From contig CM022671.1 in NCBI GenBank assembly GCA_012295275.1, positions 15,364,956 through 15,428,955 on the forward strand: 64,000 nt of DNA, written 5' to 3'. The stretch's first letter is position 1. Each line of letters begins with the position of its first letter. The notes under the pieces were generated by a model. That model was not told the origin of the DNA. It searched no databases and was given only the letters and a program-made list of their open reading frames with translations. A program made the translations under genes and the position numbers. This document shows positions 50,099 through 61,700 of the stretch, piece by piece. This DNA comes from Chrysomallon squamiferum (Eukaryota; Mollusca; Gastropoda; Neomphalida; Peltospiridae).

Positions 50099-51169
50099 AC
50101 TGCCCGTTTTTGTACATAAATTATTTCAACTCAAGTGGTACTGATACTTTAACATTTTCAGCTACATAAATTGAGTACAATTAATGTTTCAGGATCTAAC
50201 CTTAAATCTATTGAAATGATTGTGGACAACACTGCTGATGTAGCTGCTGTAGATTCAATTGTTTTGTCATCATACAAGAAACAGCATCCAGATGAGGCAA
50301 ATAAGTTGTTTGTGTTAAAATCACTTGGACCTATCCCTATATATCCAATTGTGTTCAATAAAAGACTTTCAGGTATTTTACTTCAAGTAGATAATGTTAT
50401 TAAAATAAATCTTGTTAGTTATATTTATCCACATATAATAAGTAACCCATCAAACACTTTTAAGGTTCACAAACTTTCTTAACTTTCACTTTTAAGCTGA
50501 CATGTGTGATAAAATGAGAGATATAATTTTCTGATTATATATTTAGATTAATAATCATAAAGTAATGTACATAAATAGTCCATCCAAATGTTTTTGGTTA
50601 AAAAAACTGAAGAAACATTTTAAAAATGATTTTAATATTTCTAGCAACAGTAAAAAAAAATACATTGCCCATTAGCAAGATAAGAATAAGATTAATCAGT
50701 CATTATTTTACTGGGTTAAAGTCTCAGAAAAGAGAAAGAAAGAAAAATGAAAATAAACTGTAAAGTAGTATATCTGTAAGAATTACTGTATAAAGAACCA
50801 GAGAAATACAATACACACCATTTGGTGAATGAAATAGTTACCTGTGCTCCTGCAGATTTTGAGGCAAAGTAGATGCCCTGGTAATTAACAGGATATATAA
50901 AGGATAAAACTATTTATTTACTTTTTTGTCATTTTTGTTTTTACCATAATGTATGTGTGATGGAAAAACAATTTTATTTTACTTCAGGTTGCGTGAAAAA
51001 AGCTATAACAAATGGACTCCTTGATATGAACAAAAAACCTGATTGGAAATCACGTCTATTAGAATTTGATGTTAATGGATTTGTGAGCACTGACCTTACT
51101 GATTTTGAAATGGAGTCTAAAATAAAAGAAACTGTCATATCTAAAACTATTTCACCCACATATTACTGA
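48661..51169 (+). CDS. PhnD-like (phosphonate-binding type) periplasmic-binding-fold protein
   Basis: Five exons (48661-48859, 49072-49219, 49838-49983, 50193-50372, 50988-51169) join in phase to 284 codons plus stop; a short N-terminal exon is missing or lies at 47856. The order of motifs follows the bacterial PhnD/phosphonate-binding (PBP2) family: LETLTPGLPMEYFDLLRQYL at the start of lobe 1, DPFTLDEVDMGFLETPYF, a substrate-loop region, HDLMGFRFVYDDVNSLCG (the D-x-x-S-x-x-G type turn), then GSNLKSIEMIVDNTADVAAV continuing into DSIVL, and LGPIPIYPIVF. Bacterial relatives deliver phosphonate or phosphite to ABC importers. Here there is no signal peptide and no transporter partner, so a cytosolic binding or regulatory role is likely and the ligand is unknown. 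Introns show it is a nuclear gene, not contamination. A ~45-bp array begins at the donor of the second exon. Confidence 0.85.
49214..49570. repeat. ~45-bp minisatellite starting at a 5' splice site
   Basis: Seven copies keyed on GTTACTGTTTTGGACTAGAC start near 49239, 49284, 49327, 49372, 49417, 49453 and 49498, mostly 45 bases apart. Each carries a GAAATAAGTTAT-like block resembling the adjacent donor region. The true donor context AAAAAGTAAGGTTTTAT recurs as AAAAAGTAAGGTATTAT near 49554. Confidence 0.85.
50049..50091. repeat. (AC)n microsatellite in an intron of the PhnD-like gene
   Basis: AC dinucleotide run about 100 bases upstream of the acceptor at 50192. Confidence 0.95.
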
Positions 51170-51480
51170 AAATCATTAAATAATACTGAGATTGTAATTC
51201 ATAAGAGATAACCAATTTGTGTTTAGGTTTCCATTACTTTCCTTTTTATTAATATTTCTGTTTACATTTTTAACAGAAGTCTGGATTTCTGGTATTTATT
51301 CTGCTTGGAAAGAAATTATATTCTTTATTTTTGCTGATGCTTACAAATAATTCTGGTTCACCTTTACAAGTTTCACATGAAACAAACATTAATCTCGTTT
51401 TCCTTCTGTTTTGAAACACAAAAATCTGTGATCAATATGTATTGTGAAGCCATTAAATTTCAGTATTTCAGAGTGTAAAA

Positions 51481-51486
51481 AATAAA
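51481..51486 (+). terminator. candidate poly(A) signal of the PhnD-like gene
   Basis: AATAAA about 310 bases after the stop codon and about 90 bases before the Tigger-like element. Confidence 0.4.
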
Positions 51487-51576
51487 ATCTATAATAATAC
51501 TTAGAATTTTAGAAGATTCTTTAACCCCCCCTTAAAAACAACAACCAAAAAGAAACAAACAACAGAAATAGTAGTA

Positions 51577-51835
51577 CAGCTTGAAAATCCTTTATCCAAA
51601 ATATTTGGGTCTGGTAGTGTTTTGGATTTCTGAATATAAGGAGATTGCTTGAAAATAGAAACTAAATCTAAATATGAATTCCATTTACACAAATAGTTTG
51701 CAGGATGTTTTACATAATACTTTTAATAATTTTTTGAATAAAATAAAGCATGCAAAACAATCCAAAAACTAAGATAACTTTTTTTTTGGAGAAAGTTTTG
51801 AATTTTGGAATTTCAGATAAAGGATCCTCAACCTG
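51577..51835 (+). mobile_element. Tigger/pogo-like nonautonomous element (MITE)
   Basis: The left end CAGCTTGAAAATCCTTTATC and the reversed right end CAGGTTGAGGATCCTTTATC are terminal inverted repeats of more than 20 bases with four mismatches, and TA dinucleotides flank both ends (51575-51576, 51836-51837). Internal blocks GTGTTTTGGATTTCTGAATA and CTTTTAATAATTTTTTGAAT are shared in order with the element at 15740-15948. The 259-base body encodes no transposase. From memory, the ends and body resemble vertebrate Tigger1-type elements. Confidence 0.8.
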
Positions 51836-53185
51836 TAATAATAATAATAATAATAATTAAACTAAAAACAAATAAAAAAATCAAAAAATCTGTAAGGCTT
51901 GTTTTATTTGATTCTCAGTTTGTTATTTTCTAAAGCTAGCATTCTTAATTATCTTGTCTTAATTATCTTGTGATATGCTGATCATGAAACAGATTTAAGA
52001 TTCAGTAATAAAATATAATCAGTAAACATTTTCACTACACATTTCTAATAATTTTTAGTTTTGTTTATGTTTAGAGACTATATAATGATTAGATATATAT
52101 TTTTGGGATGAAATTTTAGAAATGTATCACCATCAGTATCAGAATTTAATTGATCTGAATTATCAAAGAAAAATGTTGTGCATTCATAGTTAACTTGAAA
52201 AACCAAATATATGACATAGTCTCAGTCAGATGTACAATTACACATTTAACAGTACACAACTAAATAAAGCTGTTTCAGTTTAAATGTATTTTATTAAATA
52301 TATTTATATATTTTTACATCCCACATGGAGTGTAAATTAAACACACATTATTTCATTTTATTACTTATGCAAATGTGATGAAATATTCTTGACAAAGATT
52401 TAGTACAGAACATATCTAATCCAGGTAAAAACTGGTGTAAATTGATACTGTTACATATTGTTTGTCAGAAATGACAAAAAACAGAAAGAAATCATCCAGA
52501 CTTTAATATGATACATACTGTCATGAACTAATTCTTCAAAATAACAGAATGTTTAAAATCTACTTTTATTAAATCCATTACTGTCATTAGGTATTATAAT
52601 TCCAAATGATATCATAATTAATTTATGATTCTTGAAAATAACTTAAAAGTACTAAAATTCAGCAGGACAAAATTTTATAAAACTGATGATTTATTTATCA
52701 CTATTAATGCAGTTAAATGAGTTGCTTAACACTGAATCTGTGAAACTGCCATAAGATAAAATATCTGACACTGATAAATTATTTTGTAGGCACTAAATGA
52801 TGATTTCTTATAATGTTCAAAATTAACTTTATACGAAAATCAACCACCAACAAAATAATAATAAAATAAATAAAGAACAAGAGGACATATTACAATCAAA
52901 TGTTTAACATTGGCAACAGATGATCTTTTTGACATCCAAAGTAATTATGACATTGATATCACAGCTGTTAGAAAAATACAAAATCTCTGTAGTGTTACAG
53001 TTTCAGACAGGTGCACCATTTTTAAAAATGAGTACTTTGAAAGTCAGGTCTTCAAGTCCCTGAAGGAAAAAAAACTGATAAGGAAAACAATCAGCTTATA
53101 GTCTCTATTCTCTCCTCCACCTCTCAGTTTCACAGATCTTAATGTACTCTTGGTTTCTAAACATTTCTGTCACTGTCCTCGAGTT

Positions 53186-55979
53186 TCAAAGAATTTTCTT
53201 TGGCCTGTACAGTAAATCATCTTCCACCACAGTTCTGCGATTGGCTTTAGGTCTTTTCTGATACTGGTCGGGATTATCCAGTCTACTGGATTCCACACTG
53301 TTGGGTCGAGCTTCAACATTAGTTTCAATGCTACTGAGAACAGTCTGGGCTTCAGGACTTGTACTGTGGACGTCTCCACTTATAATTTCTTGTATACAAC
53401 GCATCATGTCTTTCACTTTTTCAAGCTGTCCAACAGTCTACAGAAAAATAAAAATGTACTGTTTTTTATGAAATACTCATGTTATTAGTGATATAGAGCA
53501 GTTAGAATTCATGAAATGGACTGCAAAAAGGACTATTTTTACCCATAGAACAGACTAACATCTAATAAATGGATCCAAAATATCAGTTATACCATTTCAA
53601 ATATAGACGTGTTTCACAAGCATAGCCTTTCTGTTCCATTGTTCATCTTGGTTAACTCCCTTGCCGGTAATCTAATAGTGCTTGTTAAAGTTGAGTATTT
53701 GACTTACAGTTCATTTAAAAAGAACTGATGAGCATTTGAAATGTTTTCTTAGATATCAGTAATGGTCGAAATTGATTTTCTGGTTCAGTTTCAGGAATTC
53801 TACACATTGGTGATGTATGTGGTTGTTATATATTTTACACACTAGAGAAAATTCTGTTTCACATTTATATCAACAATGTAATGTTTTCTGTTTGTATGTT
53901 GATTTCACAGTGAGGAATAATCATACCAAGAAATTTCAAAAATATATTAAAATTATAATAATATAAATACAAAAATAGAAAGAAAAAAAAATATAATAAT
54001 AATAATAATAATGATAATAAAAAGTAAATCAAAACAAAATAGTGCTCTCTCTGATAAAACAAGTAGTCACCTGTTCTTCCAGTATTATGAACAGTTCCCC
54101 TGTGTCAGGATCTTTCTCAACAACCTGTTTCAGAAGATCACTGATGTAACTACCAAAACTATCAACAGCCATGGAAATGCGCCACTCACACACAGTGAGA
54201 ATTTTTTGATGGAATGCCATTGTCATCCTACTCAAAATTTTCATATCAAGTGGCTCCTGTAAATAAATATTCATAATAACATGAAACAACTGGACAGATT
54301 TGAAATACTGAACAATTTGTTGGAGAATAAATTTTTAAAATCAATCTAAAAAAAAAAAATAGCAATGTCAACCTTAGACAACAAGTAAATGATGAAACTT
54401 AACTTGCTTATTATTTTGCTTTTAACGTATGGAATGTTTTAAGTTTTCTCTTTCAGAAATGATCATAAACAGATAACTGTTATATTATGATAATATCATT
54501 AAATAATTTCTCCTAAATTCATAATGAAAACATAAAAAGGAAAAAAATAAATAAAAGTTGAAAGAAAATTTCCATTGATGGTATTTCCAAATAAACTTTT
54601 TTTTTTTTTAGAATACTATCTTATTACCCTGCAACAAATATATAGGTAATTCTTTTTTTCTTCACAAAATGATGGTACATTTTAATATAATTTTGTTTTA
54701 TAACAAAATATCTTTTAAAAAAAAAAAAACCACCCTGTTTTTAATTTAATGCATTGTTTTATAAAGAATGGTTTCTAAAATCAAACATACATTATTTCCT
54801 GATGTTATTACACTTTGTTGCTGGTGTTCTAGTTCCAGCCACTTGGAATATTCGAGTGCAAAGGTTACCAGATCCTGCAGGGAGGTTATCAGAAAACAGA
54901 CGTACTCTGCCTGACCTGCCATGCTGTGAAGCATTTTCCACGATTCAACCAGCTGTTTGTGTTCCTCCTTTCAAAAAACAAATAAACAATGACATTGATG
55001 AAAAAATAAAATTGTTATTATCATGTTTATTTTGTATTCAAAAAACCCCCAACAATGCTCAGTAATAAAATGAAGAACAAATAACTACAACTATATTATT
55101 TATTTCCGAAGTTGAGTAATCTAGGATGTGAACTTATCATTTTTAATTTATAATTATCAGAAGTACATCAGTGTAAAGAACAAAGAAATAAATGTACAAA
55201 CAGAATATATATATATATTTAAAAAAAATTTACATGATAATTTTTAAATCACTGGAAAGTATGACGTACCATTTCTGAGTTTTATTTTATTATTATAATT
55301 TTTAAATACTTTTATTTTCTCAATCTGAGGAATATGTATATCCATATAGACCTGTTTCATCAGAGCTCTGACCAGAAGCTGTCTGTGTACAGTCAACCAC
55401 TGACATTTTTCTGCTGCTGTCAAGAGTTCCTGGTCCAACATAATCTGTGCTGCTTTTACATTTGGAACACTCAGTGGATTGCCACTTCGTAATCCACAGT
55501 TCTGGTAATGAAATGCAGCCTGAATGAAAAAAGATCAATTAAAAAAAGTTTTAAATTACATGCTATTAGATGTCATAGCTGTTTTTATCTACAACAATTC
55601 TGATAATGAATATCATATATCTAAATCTGAAATTACTGTATAGAAATTTTAACATTTATTGTGGCACAATAATAAAAAAAAAACACAAAAAAAAAAACAT
55701 TTATTTACATTAGTAGTGACCATTAGTGTGGCCATTTCTGTAATATTTTTGAGATGTAAGACTGTCACAAATCATTTGTGTTGAATGATATACAGCAAAT
55801 GTAATAATCATAAGGTTAAACATTCATACCCTTTCCTTTGAAAGAAAAACACTTTGGTAGTAAGCCTGTGGATTGTCAGGAAAATACTGTTCTTTTCTGA
55901 ATAAAAAGAAAACATCTGAATTGGACAACTGAAAAAAAACCTGCCAGAATGGATTGTATCTTTAATTTAATTTAATTTA

Positions 55980-56034
<55 letters not shown>

Positions 56035-58747
56035 GTAGTAGTGGTTGTAATAATAATAACAATAAAAGCAACAACAATGACAATAATAAACTAATGAAAA
56101 GGAGAAGGAAATACAGTTATATTTAAAATTAATTAACAGTTTAAACATGAATTAAATTTTTGACATCACGTCAAAGGGGACATGGCAGCATATTTTAAAT
56201 ATTTTAGGATTACATTTAAAAATTTAAACACTGCAATGAAAACAGTGAAATATTTACATGAACCCATCATCTGTCAGGAAATGTAGGAGGAAATATTTTT
56301 TGACAGCAACATATCTCCATCCTTCCATCAAAACGTAAGTCTGAAAAGAGTTTTAGTATATATATATATATATATATATATTTATTAACAAATGATAATC
56401 TACACTGGTTTTCAAAGAAAAAATATATTTGTGTACATATAGTACTCAAAAACACACCAACACACACACACTCACACAAATAACACACATATACAAACTC
56501 CAAACAAACACAAACGGATTTTCTTCCTGATGTATATTAATAATAATTATTCTACGTAAGATAAATTAAAATGGTATGGAAATGTAAAAGAGTATGATAA
56601 TTGGCAAATCAAGTCTGGAAGTACTTGGGAATTTTCTTTAAACATTGTGAAAACCACTTTAGAACCAATTTAAATGTTAAAATGAAATACAAAGTTCCAG
56701 ACGTCTGCGTGCTAATAGTAATGTTAGAATTTTAGCTCAACATTAACTGGACATAAAGAGACAGCTATAATCTTCTGTACACACTTCTTTTAGCCTGTTC
56801 TTCAGATTTTTAGAAAAAGTTTGACTGTTCCTGGTTACACACCTTTCTGCTGAGGCATGTACTTGTCCAAACACAAGAGAAAAAAAAATGTGACAATTTT
56901 TCACTGATGTAAGGAGAGTGTGTTATTAAGCTTATATTATTTATGATACGAGTGGTATGCAGGAATTGTGTTTTCTGTATGCAGGAATTGTGATGATTCC
57001 AAGTCATCTAGTATTTGCTTTTGCTGTTGCAGACATCTGAATCTGACTACAGTCTGGTGATAATAATCTACAAAGTTTCTGTGATGCTACTGTGTTTGCA
57101 AACTGCCATTCATAGGGTTAAAGTTTAAATAGCAACCAAACAAGAGAATTCAGAAACTGCATGAATTTCTTCTGTCATCTGATATTTATAAATTATAGAA
57201 TGCAGCAGCCGTGAGATGAATGTTTAACTGACTGTTAATATACACACCTTAAAATAGATTGGTTCTTTACGAGAACAGACCATTTGAAACTCGTTAGTGA
57301 ATGACTGCTGCTGATTCAAAATGTCCTCCCATGTCCAGCGTGTTTGTTCTTCTCCCATGTAGACCCCCATCATTGGGTAGGCGTTTTTCTTAATCAGGTC
57401 AACAACATGTGTATAAACTGGAAATATTAACAACAGATTCTTTAAATTACGTTCATATATTTTAACAGAAACAAAATATTTTTTTACATCACTACTAAAT
57501 GGCAGAATGTCAGTGTCATTCTTGATGCTGTAAAAAATAATATTCTGTTTGTCCATTTATAAAATTAATGTCATTAATTTAAAAACAAAAATCTAAAAAA
57601 AAAAAAAGATTTAAAAAACATCTATATATCATATTTATAATCATGGACAGTATTTTTCTTGAATATAATGTCATAATTAATCAAAGCCTTTCAAGTATCT
57701 GAAATGATCTGTTATATAATTTTGTTTTTATTCTGATAAGTAATTACTGGAAATACCTATTTCTGAAAACAGCCTCTGCACGTCTCTTTCATATCCACTG
57801 GGTCCCTGTATGTAGTAATGTTCATGAAGTTCCACTTCATTCAGGTATGGCTGCACTTTACCATACAGAACTGCCTGCCCTACTATTGCCAAGCATAGCC
57901 CCACCTAAATAAAATACATAAGTTTATAGTGATAACATTATTAAATAAAGATTTCTATAGAAGCTTGTTACACTTACCTGTGAAACATTTCTATAATGGC
58001 TAGTCACAGTAACTTTTGTTATTATATTTTCTTATCATTCTGATTATTGCAAGGATAAAACTTTGATTTATTGTCAAACTTCGGTTCATTCTATTTTTGT
58101 ACTTTGGTTAAACTGAATTTACATCCCTCAGAAAGACAATTAACATCAAGTACATGCAAAAATACCATGCAGAGAAATGAACAACTGAAAAACGTACTCT
58201 AAATGGTCCTTTCCGCTGTATATAGTTTCTCAGTTCAAAATGTTCTTGCACCATCTGAACTACGGCTACATACGATCCAACATCTATCACTGACAAGATG
58301 CTCTCTGTTCCTATAAGAATAAAAAATATTGTCATGAAGAATATTTATCAAAGCATATTATGTTAAAGAAGTTTTTGAAAAAATTTGTTATTTTAAACTA
58401 AGAATTATTTATACATGAATATTTTAGAAACACTGTTTGTTCTTACTCTTTAAAATTACAGCACCATCATTTGTAATTGAAATACTACATTAATAAATTA
58501 ATGATATTAACTTTAATAAGACAAATAAGAATAAAAATATAACAGGAAAAGGGAACTGGGGAGGAAAACTGAAATAATGCGTATAATTATGACTTAAAAG
58601 TTATGTGACAGATTGATATAAAATAAAGTAAAATATTAGAAAACAGTTATGATTTTGTAACTTCATAACAACTGTGTATTTTGTTCCTGGTATCTTTTAA
58701 AAATTTAATAATTCAAATTCTGTAAATTTGTTTCTTGATTGGCTATG

Positions 58748-58784
<37 letters not shown>

Positions 58785-61700
58785 GTCTTCACGGCAACCA
58801 CTAGGAAGAACTTAATTTATTGTATATACTTTAATAATTTTTTTAACTTTCAGAATTCTGATGCAATTTTTTTCTAACAAACAGAAAAGAAACCAGATAA
58901 AGTGAAGTTGAAAGACAGTATGGCATTGTCCTTTGGATTCACTTATTTTAATTTTACTTGTAATTTAATGGTTACACTGCAAGGGCAGATCCAAATTTTA
59001 CCCTTGAAGACAAAATAGGCTTCATTATTCAATGAAATAAAACTGAAGCCCATTTGTACAAAGGATTTTGGAGACTGAAACACTCTCTGCAAATATAATT
59101 TTTTTTCTTCTTTTTTCCTTTATTTAAAGGATAATTTCTTAGGCAGTATTACTCAAACATTGTAGAATTTAATTTGCTGAAAAGCTAGTGTTTTCTTGTG
59201 TTAATCAGATGACCTTTGTCACGCCTGAGGTTGATTCAAACATGACCGAAGAATTCCAATAGGGGTCTTGGGTTTCTTCTTTTAGCATGTGTACACACTA
59301 CTGCATGGTACTTTTTATGGTACCAGCAAACCTGAATAATCTGTAAATCAATGTAAATCTAATGCTACTGTTAAATGAGGATAAAAGCCAGAATTGTTGA
59401 AAACCTTATGGTTGGTAAAGATTATCCAAACAACGATATATACCTCTCTCTGGTGGAAAACCAGCAACATCCATCCAAGGTAAAAGGTAAAAGAAATTCT
59501 TCAGGAGACAGTGGATCCCTTAGAAATGGATTACAACTTTAGTGGTGCATGAAAAATATGTCAGAAGAGCTTTAAGAGCCTGATGCTTTATCAGGTTATT
59601 AATGGAAAGAACAAATACATTTATGTCAGGATTCCATACTGGGTGATTCAGTAAAATAGCTTTATCAACAATAATCCTTATTTTCACTGCTTTGCCACAA
59701 CTGCTATGTTTAAAAACAGGCATGGAACTGACAAAAAATGGTTTTGAAGGAAAATTTGCATCAGGATTTGGCAGCAGTGTCCCCTTTAGCTATTGAGTGC
59801 AGAAGATTTTATGTGCATTTTAAAGCTTCTCCTAATAGACAGATTATAGCTTTTAGTGCTAATATTTAAATCTACAATCAAATGAACCAGAATACAGGGG
59901 GTGCTGATGGGATTTGAATGACAAGGGGATGGGAATTATAATAAATGGTTTTCTGTTGTGTGAAATTTAATAAATTGTCATATACAAAAACATAATGGTC
60001 ATTTAATTAGAAGATTCAAGTTTTTGAATTCATGGACAGATGAATTATATCTGTAGTTTCAATTAAAAATATAATTGATTAAATAATAGTTTACAGATTT
60101 TGGGTTGTTTGTTAATAATGTGAAAATCTACCAAAGCCATCACAAGCAGGAATCTGGTATATGTAGTTTTCTGAATCGACCATCTCAGGTTTGACTGTCA
60201 AAATGTGTTTCTCAGTTTCTGAAGCATTTTCATAACAAAGATCCATCCTGAAAATACAGACAAACCTTTGATAACATTACAATACCATTTTCACATATTA
60301 AAATATCTGACAAAATATGTACTGAGCATGAAAATCCTATTACCACATTTCAAGAATCATCAGTTCTAAAATCCCAGTAGTATAAACATCTCTAATAGTG
60401 GTATTTTTAAAGTTATTTTATCATTTTGTTACTTTATTTTCAGATTTGAGATTAAAATTATCTTTAATAAGTGTAAGAAAAAGATTGCTGTTTCATTAGC
60501 ATTTGCTAACCATACAATCAGTGGTGGAATTGAAAACATTTAACAATAGGTTCTTTCACTAACAGCAAGTCAGACTGGCATTCAGAGGACTAAAGTGAAA
60601 TTATTAATTGTATTTATTTTCCAAAATTAAAAACAAATGTCTGTAACATGTCTAACAGTGAGGAGTGACTTATGGAAGCCAATAAACTGCACTGCTAAAC
60701 ACTGGTTTGTCAAATTCAAAGAACACGATTGTACAAACTGCTGAATCCTACTGTTACATACAAAACTGAGAAAAATTTCTATTTAAGCTATGAATAACCT
60801 AATTCAGAAATAGCAAATGATTTAGTTGTTTCCTTTCTGCTAGCTATATAAACCTATTTATCTCAATACATACTTGACTGCACTCTGTCGGAGTCTGGTG
60901 ATCAGTCTTGGGTAAGGATTGGGAGGCAGATACTGGTTCATAAACAGCTCAACTAGAAAATTGTACCACACCTCGTCCAAGTGAGTGTCTAACAAATACT
61001 GTAAATAAAATTATCTATCTCAGTTAAAACTGTACCACACCTCACCCAAGTGAGTGTCTAATACTGTAAATAAAATTAGACATCTCAGTTAAAACTGTAC
61101 CACACCTCATCCAAGTGAGTGTCTAACAAATACTGTAAATAAAATTATCTATATCAGTTAAAACTGTACCACACCTCATCCAAGTGAGTGTCTAATACTG
61201 TAAATAAAATTATCTATATCAGTTAAAACTGTACCACACCTCATCCAAGTGAGTGTCTAATACTGTAAATAAAATTATCTATATCAGTTAAACCTGTAAA
61301 ATCCAAGTGATCTATCTGTAAATAAAATTATCTATCTCAGTTAAAACTGTACCACACCTCATCCAAGTGTATGCCTAATACTGTAAATAAAATTAGACAT
61401 CTCAGTTAAAACTGTACCACACTTCATCTAAGTGAGTGTCTAATACTGTAAATAAAATTATCTCAGTTAAAACTGTATCATCTGAGTGTCTAATCTCAGT
61501 TAAAACTGTACCATACCTCATCCAAGTGAGTGTCTAATACTGTAAATAAAAGTATCTATCTCAGTTAAAACTGTACCACACCTCATCCAAGTGAGTGTCT
61601 AATACTGTAAATAAAATTATCTATATCAGTTAAACCTGTACCACACCTCATCCAAGTGAGTGTCTAATACTGTAAATAAAATTATCTCAGTTAAAACTGT

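Larger units (their letters stand above)
51170..53185. other. convergent 3' region of two genes
   Basis: The PhnD-like gene ends at 51169 on the plus strand and the large minus-strand gene ends at 53186, so both 3' UTRs lie here. An AATAAA at 51481-51486 suits the first. Minus-strand AATAAA motifs around 52690 suit the second. A Tigger-like element sits between. No further gene is seen. Confidence 0.5.

Noticed and set aside
50171-50192. Alternative start of the PhnD-like gene exon at an earlier AG
   Set aside because: Joining at the AG near 50160 gives an immediate in-frame TAA; only the acceptor at 50192 keeps the frame and the family motif.
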